Positions 7,492 to 15,253 of a stretch of 39,511 nucleotides of DNA are shown here, in pieces; positions within the stretch are counted from its first letter, which is position 1, and the number at the start of each line of letters is the position of its first letter. Position numbers and translations under genes: made by a program. The DNA is from an uncultured Bacilli bacterium (lineage in GTDB: Bacteria > Bacillota_I > Bacilli_A > RF39 > UBA660): the NCBI GenBank assembly GCA_910580185.1, contig CAJTWC010000009.1:1-39511 (forward strand), given 5' to 3'. Under the pieces are notes generated by a model. It made no database searches. It was not told where the DNA came from and saw only the letters and a list, made by a program, of their open reading frames with translations.

Positions 7492-7523
7492 TGGAAAGCA
7501 TAACTAACCCATTATTAGGTTCT
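7492..7523 (-). repeat. Repeat copy 2, in the leader of the small-peptide mRNA
   Basis: On the minus strand: AGAACCTAA, five differing bases, GGTTAGT, a short gap, GCTTTCCA. All three blocks are identical to copy 1 at 7294-7323. It lies 35-66 bases before the peptide start codon. Confidence 0.8.
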
Positions 7524-7570
7524 CTCATATTTATTGTTAGTCAAAAATTTTGAAATTCCCCTAAAAAAGC

Positions 7571-7597
7571 AAAAAAAAGAATTAGATTTTTTTCTAA
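7571..7597 (-). terminator. Terminator after the GDPD gene
   Basis: ATTAGA and TCTAAT arms around a six-base A loop, followed by TTC and T8 on the minus strand; the 5' arm includes the stop codon of the GDPD gene. It isolates the 7288-7525 locus from the upstream operon. Confidence 0.75.
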
Positions 7598-8331
7598 TCT
7601 CTATATTTTTCCATGTTCTCACATATTAAATTATCACAATATTTGATAGCTTTATCATAATTTTTTTTATTTCTTATAGTCCATCCTAATATAAGCTTAC
7701 TTTTTCTTTTTGTCCTAATATAACGGTTAGGTAATGCCCTTATATCGTATGATATAAAATCGGTTTTTAAAATTATATCTGCAATTACGCATTTTGCTAG
7801 ATTTTTTCTTAAATTACTAACACTTTTATCGTGCTTAAAATCACTAGATAGTAACCCTCTTATATAATTTTTTCTATTTTTCTTAAACCATAAAACAGAC
7901 ATTGGATTAAAACTTTGAATAGCAAATAATCCATTATAATTATCTAATCGTTTTGATAATTCTTTTTCTAGTTTTCCATTAAACTTACTAGTTTTAGTTT
8001 CTATTAATAGTCCAACTTTTCCATCTACTAATTTTAACACTTCTTCAAATAAAGGTATTTTATATTTAGTATTAAATAAATTATATTTTAATAGTTCATT
8101 ATAAGTACAATTTTCTATTATTTTATTTACACCACATACACGTTTTAAGTTATTATCATGAAACACTACTAACTTATTATCCTTAGTTAAATGTACGTCT
8201 AATTCTATTGGGTAATTATACCTAATCGCTCTTTTAAAAGCTGCTATAGAGTTTTCCGGTATACCTATTTTTTTATCATGATAACCTCGGTGTGCAATCA
8301 AATTACATTTTAAAAAATTTATGTTTTTCAT
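7594..8331 (-). CDS. Glycerophosphodiester phosphodiesterase family protein
   Basis: About 245 residues of the GDPD TIM-barrel family, which releases sn-glycerol-3-phosphate from glycerophosphodiesters. Motifs seen: LIAHRGYHD (catalytic His of HRG), IPENSIAAF (Glu), ELDVHLTKD (Glu and Asp metal ligands), VVFHDNNLKRV (second catalytic His) and IETK. No signal peptide, so probably cytosolic. The ATG at 8331 follows GGTGAG; an ATG at 8343 has no ribosome site. It is the last gene of an rluA-like / arsC-like / GDPD run, 14 bases behind the previous gene. Confidence 0.9.
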   Translation of the reverse strand: MKNINFLKCNLIAHRGYHDKKIGIPENSIAAFKRAIRYNYPIELDVHLTKDNKLVVFHDNNLKRVCGVNKIIENCTYNELLKYNLFNTKYKIPLFEEVLKLVDGKVGLLIETKTSKFNGKLEKELSKRLDNYNGLFAIQSFNPMSVLWFKKNRKNYIRGLLSSDFKHDKSVSNLRKNLAKCVIADIILKTDFISYDIRALPNRYIRTKRKSKLILGWTIRNKKNYDKAIKYCDNLICENMEKYRD

Positions 8332-8345
8332 ATAACTCACCATTA

Positions 8346-8699
8346 CTATTTTATTAATTCAGTCCACTCTTTTTCCTTGAATCCAACATAGGCTTTATCA
8401 TTTGTTACTAATATTGGTCTTTTAACGAGCATTCCATTAGTACTAAGTATATCTAACTTTTCATCATATGACATGCTAGTTAATTTATCTTTTAAACCTA
8501 ACTCTTTGTATACTAAACCACTAGTATTAAAAAATGCTTTAACATCCTTACCTGATAACTTAACAAAGTAATCTAATTCTTCCTTGGTAGGATTATCTAA
8601 CTTTATATCTCTTAATTTATACTCTATATTATTATCTTGTAAAAACTTTTCTGCCTTTTTACAAGTAGAACATTTTGGATAACAAATAAACGTATTCAT
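8346..8699 (-). CDS. ArsC/Spx-family thioredoxin-fold protein
   Basis: A 117-residue ArsC-like protein. The N-terminal CYPKCSTCKKAEKFL contains the CxxC redox pair typical of Spx/MgsR-YffB proteins, and the C-terminal VKRPILV has the conserved Arg-Pro-Ile. The family includes arsenate reductases and Spx-type RNA polymerase regulators; the lone CxxC and lack of ars genes nearby leave both open. The start at 8699 lies one base past the stop of the preceding RluA gene and follows AAAGGA; a longer reading into that gene is not supported. Confidence 0.82.
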   Translation of the reverse strand: MNTFICYPKCSTCKKAEKFLQDNNIEYKLRDIKLDNPTKEELDYFVKLSGKDVKAFFNTSGLVYKELGLKDKLTSMSYDEKLDILSTNGMLVKRPILVTNDKAYVGFKEKEWTELIK

Positions 8700-8700
8700 A

Positions 8701-9378
8701 TTAAATTTTCCTTTCATCAAACAATAAATTAAAACTTTTAGGGATCTCACTTATAAATGTCATTTTCTTTTTAGTTTTAGGATTAATTATAACAAGTTCT
8801 CCTGCATGAAGCATTAGTCTATTTGCAGGGCTTTTTTTATTACCATATTTTTTATCACCTAATATTGGATGATTAATATCTTTCATATGGACTCTTATTT
8901 GATTTTTTCTTCCTGTCTTTATATTAATATCAAGCATGGAATATCTTTTAGATTCTTTTATTACGTTATAATTAGTTATAGCAAGTTTACCATTTTTCTT
9001 ATCATTAGAAGAATATACAAGAAGAGTTTTAGTTTCCTTTAAATATGATTTTATAGAATCTTTCTTCTTTTCTAATACACCATCTACTACTGCTACATAT
9101 CCTCTTTTTAAAACTAAATTATCCCAAGCGTTTTGATAAGCATATTTAACATTTTGATTTTTAGCAAACATAACAATACCAGACGTGTCTTTATCTAATC
9201 TATGAATAATAAATACCTTAGCTTTAGGGTTACTTTTCTTAACGTAATCTGATACCTCATGAAACAATGTCTTTTCTTTTTCTTTAGGAGTTGATACAGT
9301 AAGTATACCACTTGGCTTATTTACTACCAATATTTCTTTATCTTCATATATAATATCTAATTTCTTTTTTCTTTTCAT
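8701..9378 (-). CDS. RluA-family RNA pseudouridine synthase (second)
   Basis: A 225-residue synthase with the canonical HRLDKDTSGIVMFAK motif (catalytic Asp62), IYEDKEILVVNKPSG at the N-terminus, and the core IKTGRKNQIRVHM and HPILGDKKYG. It is more canonical than the copy at 5653-6330, so the two probably modify different sites. No S4 domain. AGAGGT precedes the ATG at 9378. First gene of the run with arsC-like and GDPD genes, with its own extended -10 promoter. Confidence 0.9.
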   Translation of the reverse strand: MKRKKKLDIIYEDKEILVVNKPSGILTVSTPKEKEKTLFHEVSDYVKKSNPKAKVFIIHRLDKDTSGIVMFAKNQNVKYAYQNAWDNLVLKRGYVAVVDGVLEKKKDSIKSYLKETKTLLVYSSNDKKNGKLAITNYNVIKESKRYSMLDINIKTGRKNQIRVHMKDINHPILGDKKYGNKKSPANRLMLHAGELVIINPKTKKKMTFISEIPKSFNLLFDERKI

Positions 9379-9395
9379 AATATACCTCTTAACAA

Positions 9396-9406
9396 ATTAT
9401 ACCATA
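9396..9406 (-). promoter_or_regulatory. Extended -10 of the second rluA gene
   Basis: TATGGTATAAT on the minus strand, matching the element before ppdK and nifJ. The -35 position falls in the upstream terminator loop and is poor. Confidence 0.5.
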
Positions 9407-9436
9407 AAAATAAGAAGACTTTTATTTCTTCTTATT
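9406..9436 (-). terminator. Terminator overlapping the LysM gene stop
   Basis: AATAAGAAGA and TCTTCTTATT form a perfect 10-bp stem with the LysM gene's last codons and TAA in the first arm and loop, followed by T5. Confidence 0.75.
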
Positions 9437-10747
9437 TTTTCTTTTTATACTTAATGCTATACCTTTTTCTTTATCAACTGTAATTATGCGATTTTTTCGT
9501 CCTAAGTATACTACTATTGAACCACCTACTAATACACCTAATAAAATACCTACATTTTTATATAAACTTGTATTTGATTTATTACTTTCTTTTACATCTT
9601 TTTTTATTTTTTTGCTTACGATATTTTCAATACCAACATTTGTATTGTCAACATAAGTTTCGCAATAAGATTGCATTCTTTTAATCCCAGGCATATCTAC
9701 TTCTTCACCTTTTGAAATATTACAATTTATTTTATTAAACTCATCATATCTATCATCACTTTCCCAAGGGTTATATATTATCGTATCAAACTTTTTCAAG
9801 TCTTTATTTTCACTTACGGAGCATGCATATATCTCATCAGGAACACTAAGCATTGGATAATAACCATTTGCTTTGATTTCGGTCAAAAAATCTATGCAAT
9901 ATTGTTCAGATAAATTTTTTTCTCTATTATATTCATTTTCGTCAGAAAAATAGCCTATTTCTCCCATGCAAGAATTTAAATTATTAGAATCATATTTTGA
10001 AATTTCTAATATTACTGGGTACGTAACATCATAACCATCTAAATAACTAACTACTTCTTGAGCATCTTCTTTTCCTGTTTGAATTTCTTCGTTTAATTCA
10101 ACATTATTTATATCTCCATATACAACTATTCCATAGTCTATATCATTTTCTTCACAATCCTTCATATTCTTTTCAATTTTTGAATCAATGCATTCTGTAT
10201 CAACTAATCTGCGATAAGATTCTGTATCTTCATCAAAATATTCTTTTAAAAGTTCTTTTTCAGTCTCTGTTATAACATACCTATCTTGAGAAAAATCAGC
10301 CGCTGTTAAAAGTGCAAAATCAGTAAAATAACGAACAACTCCCCAGTTTATATCACCATTTTCTTCTGAAACTTTTATTCCAGTCTTTTTATTAATATCT
10401 TTAAAAGCAGAAATAGGAATTGTTACCTCATCTCCTGGATATATTAAATCTGAAGACATTTTATTATATTCCATTATTTTTTCTTCACTTATATGTAAAT
10501 CACGTCCTATAGACCACAAATTATCCCCATTTTTTATGGTATAACTAATCTTACTTTCAGAAATTAAATAATCTCTGTTTCCTATGGTTACTGTAACTTC
10601 TTTTTCCTCGTTTTTACCTTCTAATAAACCATCAGAAGTCGTAGTATTATTTTCAGGTTCTACTTGCTTAGTTTTAACGCAACCAACAAAACCATTAGTC
10701 ATCATAATAATTGACATTAAAATTGATAATAATTTTTTATTTTTCAT
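9422..10747 (-). CDS. LysM lipoprotein with degenerate GH25-like region and C-terminal membrane span
   Basis: About 441 residues. It starts with a lipoprotein signal, MKNKKLLSILMSIIMMTNGFVGC, with a plausible lipobox FVGC. Next come a low-complexity linker and one LysM peptidoglycan-binding module (ISYTIKNGDNLWSIG through YPGDEVTIP). Then follows a region of about 230 residues whose order of segments (DYGIVVYGDI.., EDAQEVVSYLDGY, TYPVILEIS, YCIDFLTEIKANGYYPML) recalls GH25 muramidases, although the catalytic DxE is replaced. A hydrophobic span (LYKNVGILLGVLVGGSIVVYLG) and a basic tail end the protein. Probably a cell-wall-bound, perhaps non-enzymatic, protein. The ATG at 10747 follows GGAGAG. 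GH25 similarity is inference. Confidence 0.72.
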   Translation of the reverse strand: MKNKKLLSILMSIIMMTNGFVGCVKTKQVEPENNTTTSDGLLEGKNEEKEVTVTIGNRDYLISESKISYTIKNGDNLWSIGRDLHISEEKIMEYNKMSSDLIYPGDEVTIPISAFKDINKKTGIKVSEENGDINWGVVRYFTDFALLTAADFSQDRYVITETEKELLKEYFDEDTESYRRLVDTECIDSKIEKNMKDCEENDIDYGIVVYGDINNVELNEEIQTGKEDAQEVVSYLDGYDVTYPVILEISKYDSNNLNSCMGEIGYFSDENEYNREKNLSEQYCIDFLTEIKANGYYPMLSVPDEIYACSVSENKDLKKFDTIIYNPWESDDRYDEFNKINCNISKGEEVDMPGIKRMQSYCETYVDNTNVGIENIVSKKIKKDVKESNKSNTSLYKNVGILLGVLVGGSIVVYLGRKNRIITVDKEKGIALSIKRKNKKK

Positions 10748-10769
10748 ATTACACTCTCCAAGCAAAACT

Positions 10770-10798
10770 ATACTAATACAAATTAAAATTAAAGTCAA
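10770..10798 (-). promoter_or_regulatory. Promoter of the LysM lipoprotein gene
   Basis: TTGACT (10793-10798), 17 bases, TAGTAT (10770-10775) on the minus strand, followed by GGAGAG and the ATG at 10747. Confidence 0.55.
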
Positions 10799-10810
10799 TA
10801 AAAAATTATA

Positions 10811-10984
10811 TCATGTGCCTTTACAAATATAAATACAAACATTAGTTTTATCTAACTTGATTTTAACTGAATTACAGATAATTCTAAATACTCCGTCTTT
10901 TGTAACAATTTAATTCTTGATTTTTATTTCATCTAAACTTAAAACTTCTGTTTTACCACTAATCTTTTTATTAATTTTCTTAAG
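10811..10984 (-). pseudogene. Decayed YabP/YqfC-like sporulation protein remnant
   Basis: One minus-strand frame of about 58 codons, broken by an in-frame TAA at 10910-10912, reads ISGKTEVLSLDEIKIKN, stop, IVTKDGVFRIICNSVKIKL and on to a TGA at 10811. The pattern I-S/T-G...V.S.D.., a strand ending T.(D)G.F.I, then N/G..(V/L)KIK matches what I recall of YabP/YqfC spore-coat-associated proteins. There is no start codon or ribosome site and the N-terminus is missing. With a complete spoVS nearby this suggests loss of sporulation. Short and judged by eye, so moderate confidence. Confidence 0.4.
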
Positions 10985-11010
10985 AAAAAACAACACCTTT
11001 AAGTGCTGTT
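10984..11010 (-). terminator. Terminator after rubrerythrin
   Basis: AACAGCAC and GTGTTGTT arms (one G-T pair) around TTAAAG, followed by T-rich sequence, 10 bases past the rubrerythrin stop. Confidence 0.75.
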
Positions 11011-11019
11011 TTATATTTA

Positions 11020-11559
11020 TTAATAATTTTCTGCTTTTTGTTCAAAGAAGCTTTGTGGATGAGCACATACAGGACATACTTTTGGAGCTTCATTACCAAC
11101 GTATACATGTCCACAGTTACGGCAAATCCATACAGTTTCTTCACCTTTCTTGAACACTAAGTCGTTATTAACATTACCAAGTAAAGTCATGTAACGTTCT
11201 TCATGATTCTTTTCAATCTTAGCAACTTCTTCAAAAAGATAAGCTATATGATCGAATCCTTCTTCTTTAGCAGTTTTAGCAAATTCCGCATACATGTCAG
11301 TCCATTCATAGTTTTCGCCTTCAGCAGCTGCTTTTAAATTTTCTGCAGTTGTAGGAATATCTCCACCATTAAGTAGTTTAAACCACATTTTAGCATGTTC
11401 TTTTTCGTTGTTTGCAGTTTCTTCAAAAATTCCAGCTATTTGTTCATAACCCTCTTTTTTAGCTTTACTAGCAAAGTAAGTATACTTATTTCTAGCTTGG
11501 CTTTCTCCTGCAAATGCAGTCATTAAATTTTCATATGTTTTTGAATCCTTTAATTCCAT
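11020..11559 (-). CDS. rbr: Rubrerythrin
   Basis: A 179-residue non-haem iron peroxidase that reduces hydrogen peroxide in anaerobes. The N-terminal ferritin-like four-helix domain carries the diiron ligands (GESQARNKY Glu, EETANNEKEHAK ExxH, and FEEVAKIEKNHEERY near residue 120). The C-terminal rubredoxin-like domain has WICRNCGHVY and KVCPVCAHP, two CxxC pairs for one iron. The start is the ATG at 11559, three bases past the repressor's stop and behind GGAAGGAAGG. Cotranscribed with the PerR-type gene and therefore probably induced by peroxide. Confidence 0.96.
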   Translation of the reverse strand: MELKDSKTYENLMTAFAGESQARNKYTYFASKAKKEGYEQIAGIFEETANNEKEHAKMWFKLLNGGDIPTTAENLKAAAEGENYEWTDMYAEFAKTAKEEGFDHIAYLFEEVAKIEKNHEERYMTLLGNVNNDLVFKKGEETVWICRNCGHVYVGNEAPKVCPVCAHPQSFFEQKAENY

Positions 11560-11561
11560 AA

Positions 11562-11948
11562 TTAATTTTTCCTTCCTTCCATACAATCTTTACATATTCC
11601 ATTTATATTAAAATTACTATCAGTAATTTTAAAACCCGTTTCATTTTCTATTTTTACTATTTCTGATGTTTTTAATAAAACACTAACATCACACATTTTT
11701 CCGCATTTTATGCAAGTTACATGATTATGATTCGTAAGTGTCTTATCATACCTATCATTACCATTTTCTAATGATATTTTTTTTATAATTCCTTCTTTAG
11801 ATAAATTATTTAAGTTTCGATACACTGTACCCAAACTAATATTAGGTATTCTTTTTTTTACAATCTTATAAATATCTTTAGTATCTGGATGATTACAAGA
11901 TTCTAATACTATTTTTAGAACTTCCTCTTTTTGTTTTGAATACCTCAT
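11562..11948 (-). CDS. perR: Fur-family repressor, PerR type
   Basis: A 128-residue metal-dependent repressor. The winged helix includes HPDTKDIYKIVKKRI and the recognition helix ISLGTVYRNLNNL. The regulatory metal site has the RYD aspartate and HNHVTC histidines; structural zinc is held by CIKCG and CKDC. PerR rather than Fur is suggested by the RYD aspartate, by its partner rubrerythrin, and by the 7-1-7 palindrome in its promoter. Oxidation of site histidines would release DNA and derepress both genes. Fur or Zur cannot be fully excluded. Confidence 0.88.
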   Translation of the reverse strand: MRYSKQKEEVLKIVLESCNHPDTKDIYKIVKKRIPNISLGTVYRNLNNLSKEGIIKKISLENGNDRYDKTLTNHNHVTCIKCGKMCDVSVLLKTSEIVKIENETGFKITDSNFNINGICKDCMEGRKN

Positions 11949-11961
11949 ATTATCTCCTAAA

Positions 11962-11976
11962 TAGTAATGATTACTA
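11962..11976. promoter_or_regulatory. PerR/Fur-type operator
   Basis: TAGTAATGATTACTA is a perfect 7-1-7 palindrome with the same core (TAATnATTA) as the PerR box. It lies between the -10 and the start codon of the repressor gene, well placed for autorepression. Confidence 0.7.
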
Positions 11977-11980
11977 CTTA

Positions 11981-12009
11981 ATTATAATATTACAAAAAAT
12001 TAAAGTCAA
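11981..12009 (-). promoter_or_regulatory. Promoter of the perR-rubrerythrin operon
   Basis: TTGACT (12004-12009), exactly 17 bases, TATAAT (11981-11986) on the minus strand. The operator begins four bases downstream of the -10. Confidence 0.75.
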
Positions 12010-12011
12010 CA

Positions 12012-13124
12012 TTATTTTTGTTTTTTATCGTCTATTTTTTTATTAACAAAATCTTTTAGTAAAGTGTATAAAACTGATGCAAGTGGTATACTTACTATCA
12101 TTCCTGCAAAACCAGATATAGAACCACCTATTAATACTGCAACCAAAGCCCATAAAGCTGGAAGACCAACAGCATTTCCTACTATTTTTGGATAAGTAAA
12201 ATTATTATCAAATTGTTGCACTACTATAAACACAATTAAATACCATAAAGCATTTATTGGATTAGATACTGAAACCAAAATAGCACCTATCGCTAACGTA
12301 ATAAATCCTCCAATATATGGTATTAATGCTGTTACTGAAAATAATACTCCTAGTATTAAGGCATAAGGTATTTTTATTATACTTAATATAACAAAAAATT
12401 CAAACCCAGTTAAAATCGCATCTAGACATTGACCTGTTATAAAACTAGAGAAAGTTTTATTTGTAAGTTTAACTATATTACCTAACTCATTTACCTTTTC
12501 ATCTGGCAAGAATGCCTTTAATAACTTTTTCGTTTGTCTTACTAAATTTTCCTTATCTGCAAGAATATAAATAGCAATTATAATACCCATAAATATTAAA
12601 AATATCTTTGATGCCATACCTGATAAAACTGATACTATGGTAGTTACTATATCTTTAGTTGATCCTAAAGTACTATTTAACATTGATTGAACATTTATGT
12701 TTTTTATATATTCTTTAATACCAGGAAATATATTTTCTATTTTTGATGCAATACCACTAGACCAATCTATATTAGAAATATTTTTTATAATAGATGCTAT
12801 TGCTTCTATGAATTCAGGAATAATTAAGAATAATACAAGTCCTATAGCACCAAAAATAATAACTAATGAAATTGTTAGAGAAAGTGCTCTTATTAACTTC
12901 TTATTTTTCCTTTTATCTACTTTAAACCATTTTACTTCAATCAACTTCATTAATACGTTTATAATAAACGCTATAGCAATACCAACTATTAAAGGCATTA
13001 TTAGTTTAATAACATAATTAATTATATGAAAGAAAATCTTATAATTAAACACACACCATAAAACTATACCTGCTATTACTATTAATTCTATTATTTGTCT
13101 TCTTGTTTTCTTATCTATTTTCAT
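12012..13124 (-). CDS. AI-2E-family permease
   Basis: A 370-residue polytopic membrane protein with about eight hydrophobic spans, of the AI-2E transporter family (YueF/YtvI-like). Diagnostic segments are the N-terminal paired helices (LIMPLIVGIAIAFIINVLM), the middle FSSFITGQCLDA, and the C-terminal LFSVTALIPYIGGFI...VQQFDNNFTYPKIVG and LPALWALVAVLIGG block. Some members export AI-2, others are Na+/H+ antiporters; substrate is open. GGGAGA precedes the ATG at 13124. Last gene of a run with corA, the double deformylase and the phosphatase. Confidence 0.9.
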   Translation of the reverse strand: MKIDKKTRRQIIELIVIAGIVLWCVFNYKIFFHIINYVIKLIMPLIVGIAIAFIINVLMKLIEVKWFKVDKRKNKKLIRALSLTISLVIIFGAIGLVLFLIIPEFIEAIASIIKNISNIDWSSGIASKIENIFPGIKEYIKNINVQSMLNSTLGSTKDIVTTIVSVLSGMASKIFLIFMGIIIAIYILADKENLVRQTKKLLKAFLPDEKVNELGNIVKLTNKTFSSFITGQCLDAILTGFEFFVILSIIKIPYALILGVLFSVTALIPYIGGFITLAIGAILVSVSNPINALWYLIVFIVVQQFDNNFTYPKIVGNAVGLPALWALVAVLIGGSISGFAGMIVSIPLASVLYTLLKDFVNKKIDDKKQK

Positions 13125-13140
13125 ATTAACAATCTCCCTT

Positions 13141-14082
13141 CTATAACATATTCTTTTTCTTTAGGATTATCGTGATTAATATTGATACTACAAATGATAC
13201 TGCTAAAATTATTATAAAACTTACGTTAGATGTTCCCATCTTTCCCATAGGAACGTTCATTCCTAAAAAGGAGGCAACCATTGTAGGGATAGAAAGAACA
13301 ATCGTTATACCAGTTAAAAACTTCATAACGTCATTTAGGTTATTTGAAATAATACTTGCAAATGTATCAGTCATGCTTGTTAATATTTCTCTATAAATGC
13401 TTGCCATCTCTATAGCCTGTTTATTTTCAATTAGTGCATCGTCAAGTAAGTCTTCATCTTCTTCATATAACTTTATAACGTTTCCTTTTGCTAACTTTTC
13501 AAGAACTATATCATTAGCCTTTAGGGAAGTTGAGAAGTATACTAAAGTTTTTTCTACGTTAAGTAAGTCTACTAATTCTTTGTTATCAGTTGATTTTGAA
13601 AGAATTGTTTCTTTTCTATTAATGTAATCATCAATCGAATTTAGTTCCTTTTGATATACTCCTGCTAATCTAATTAGTATTTGAATCACAAACTTAGTTT
13701 TCTTTTTAATATCAAAATTCTTTATTTTGTTATTCTTAAAATCATTAAGCAAAGACTGTTTTTTTAATGATACCGTTATAAAGTATCCATCATTATTTAT
13801 TATAATACCAAGCGGGTCAGTATTATACTTATGTTTATATTTAGCATCGGTTGCATAAGGTGTATCAACTACTATTAAAGTCGCGTTATCCCCTTCCTCA
13901 ATACGAGGAAGTTCTTCATCATCCATTAATTTAGTAAGTAAATCTAAGTCAGTCTTTGTTTTCTTAGAGATACTTTCTAATTCTTCCATATCAGGATTAA
14001 CTAAATCTATCCAGCATCCTTTTTGTAATTTCTTTAATTCTTTTATTTTTCCATTTTCATCTGTTGTATAAATATTTATCAT
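13141..14082 (-). CDS. corA: CorA-family divalent cation transporter
   Basis: A 313-residue protein with a long cytosolic N-terminal domain and two C-terminal transmembrane helices (VMKFLTGITIVLSIPTMVAS and NVSFIIILAVSFVVSILITIIL). The family signature GMN appears as FLGMNVPMG at the end of the first helix. CorA pentamers carry Mg2+ (or Co2+/Ni2+) into the cell. The ATG at 14082 has GGAGTG at eight bases and is preferred over a GTG at 14091. Gap of 16 bases to the AI-2E-family gene. Confidence 0.93.
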   Translation of the reverse strand: MINIYTTDENGKIKELKKLQKGCWIDLVNPDMEELESISKKTKTDLDLLTKLMDDEELPRIEEGDNATLIVVDTPYATDAKYKHKYNTDPLGIIINNDGYFITVSLKKQSLLNDFKNNKIKNFDIKKKTKFVIQILIRLAGVYQKELNSIDDYINRKETILSKSTDNKELVDLLNVEKTLVYFSTSLKANDIVLEKLAKGNVIKLYEEDEDLLDDALIENKQAIEMASIYREILTSMTDTFASIISNNLNDVMKFLTGITIVLSIPTMVASFLGMNVPMGKMGTSNVSFIIILAVSFVVSILITIILKKKNML

Positions 14083-14105
14083 TACTACCACTCCTATCTT
14101 TTACA

Positions 14106-15242
14106 TCATCTCAAAGGATGTTTATACTTCTTTGTTTTAGATATAATTATATAACCATTACCATCTTGCTCTCTATATTTTTTTCTTTCTTCTTGTTCCA
14201 TATTAAGTATTTCTTCTGCAATATCAATATGTAAAATACCAAATAAATGATCATATTCATGAGAAAATATCGTTGCGCTTTCTCCCTCAAAAGTATCATA
14301 TTTTTGATTAAAATCTTTATCTAAATATCTTACTTTTACAAAATATGGTCTTCTTACTTTTCCCATGTTATTTAGACAGCTAGCGCAAGATTCCCAATAT
14401 AAAGTTTCACCTTTTTCTTCTACTATTTCTGGATTTATTAAAATAATACCTTTATTAGTTGTTTTATCATGCATATCCAACTTTGTATTTTTTAAATAAA
14501 CTATTTTTTTAGGTATACCGATTTGTACCGCCGCCATTGCAAAAACTTCATTTTGTGCACAAAAATCGGAAAGAATTTTTATTTCTTTTTCTAAATCAGG
14601 ATCGTTAGGATTTACATCTTTAGATACCTGTCTTAAATACGCTTCATCAGTTGCAATTGTTCTTAGTCTATACTTACCTCTAATAGGATGATTATATTCA
14701 CAAGTTTTAGAAATTACTGTATAGCCATACTTTTTTCTAAATTCTTTTCTATCTTCAAAAGGGTAATCTGTAATTTCATCTGCTATATCAGTATGAATTA
14801 TGCCAAATAAATGATCATATTCATGTGATATAACAGTTGCATACATTCCTTCAAATTCCGTTATTTTCTCTTCAAAGTTTTGGCTTAAATATCTAACTTT
14901 AACATAATATGGTCTATAAACTTTTGCTAACACTTTTTCACATTCACATGATTCCCAATAATATGTTTTACCACGTTCTTCAATTATTTCTGGGTTAATT
15001 AATACTAATTCTTCGTTAGTACTAGAACCAGTATTATCTAGTTCAGCGTTTTTTAAATAAATTATTTTAAAAGGTATACCAAGTTGTACCGAAGCCATTG
15101 CAAAGACTTCATTATTGTCACAATAATCCTTTAGTACATAAATGTACTCTTTTAAATTTGAATCATTTTTTTCTACGTCTTTAGACGTTTGTCTTAAATA
15201 TTTTTCGTCTTCTTCCATCGTTCTTAATCTATATTTATTCAT
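14106..15242 (-). CDS. Double peptide deformylase (two fused Def-like domains)
   Basis: 378 residues made of two tandem peptide-deformylase-like domains, residues 1-188 and 189-378, clearly homologous to each other (KYRLRT..(D)E.YLRQ.SKDV opens both). Each has the motif I glutamine (MASVQLG Q53; MAAVQIG Q240), the metal-binding cysteine in WESC (C99; C286) and HEYDHLFG (H140/E141/H144; H328/E329/H332). Metal ligands are therefore intact in both halves. Motif I lacks the usual GxGxA start, and the segment after WESC differs from the canonical EGCLS, so substrate range may be changed. Ordinary Def is about 150-200 residues with one domain. GGAGAT precedes the ATG at 15242. Deformylation of nascent formyl-Met is the expected activity. 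Confidence 0.88.
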   Translation of the reverse strand: MNKYRLRTMEEDEKYLRQTSKDVEKNDSNLKEYIYVLKDYCDNNEVFAMASVQLGIPFKIIYLKNAELDNTGSSTNEELVLINPEIIEERGKTYYWESCECEKVLAKVYRPYYVKVRYLSQNFEEKITEFEGMYATVISHEYDHLFGIIHTDIADEITDYPFEDRKEFRKKYGYTVISKTCEYNHPIRGKYRLRTIATDEAYLRQVSKDVNPNDPDLEKEIKILSDFCAQNEVFAMAAVQIGIPKKIVYLKNTKLDMHDKTTNKGIILINPEIVEEKGETLYWESCASCLNNMGKVRRPYFVKVRYLDKDFNQKYDTFEGESATIFSHEYDHLFGILHIDIAEEILNMEQEERKKYREQDGNGYIIISKTKKYKHPLR

Positions 15243-15253
15243 AACATTATCTC

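Noticed and set aside
7294..7523. MITE or insertion element, because the two repeats are inverted 30-base copies about 230 bases apart
   Set aside because: The interval contains a promoter, a shared terminator and a hydrophobic ORF, and the repeats sit exactly at the two predicted RNA 5' ends. No clear target duplication was seen. It is not fully excluded.
7199..7593. Riboswitch or T-box leader
   Set aside because: No downstream minus-strand gene within reach would be controlled, and no T-box or known aptamer core was recognised.
10917..11153. Plus-strand 78-codon open frame
   Set aside because: It runs antisense through the rubrerythrin terminator and gene, with no ribosome site.
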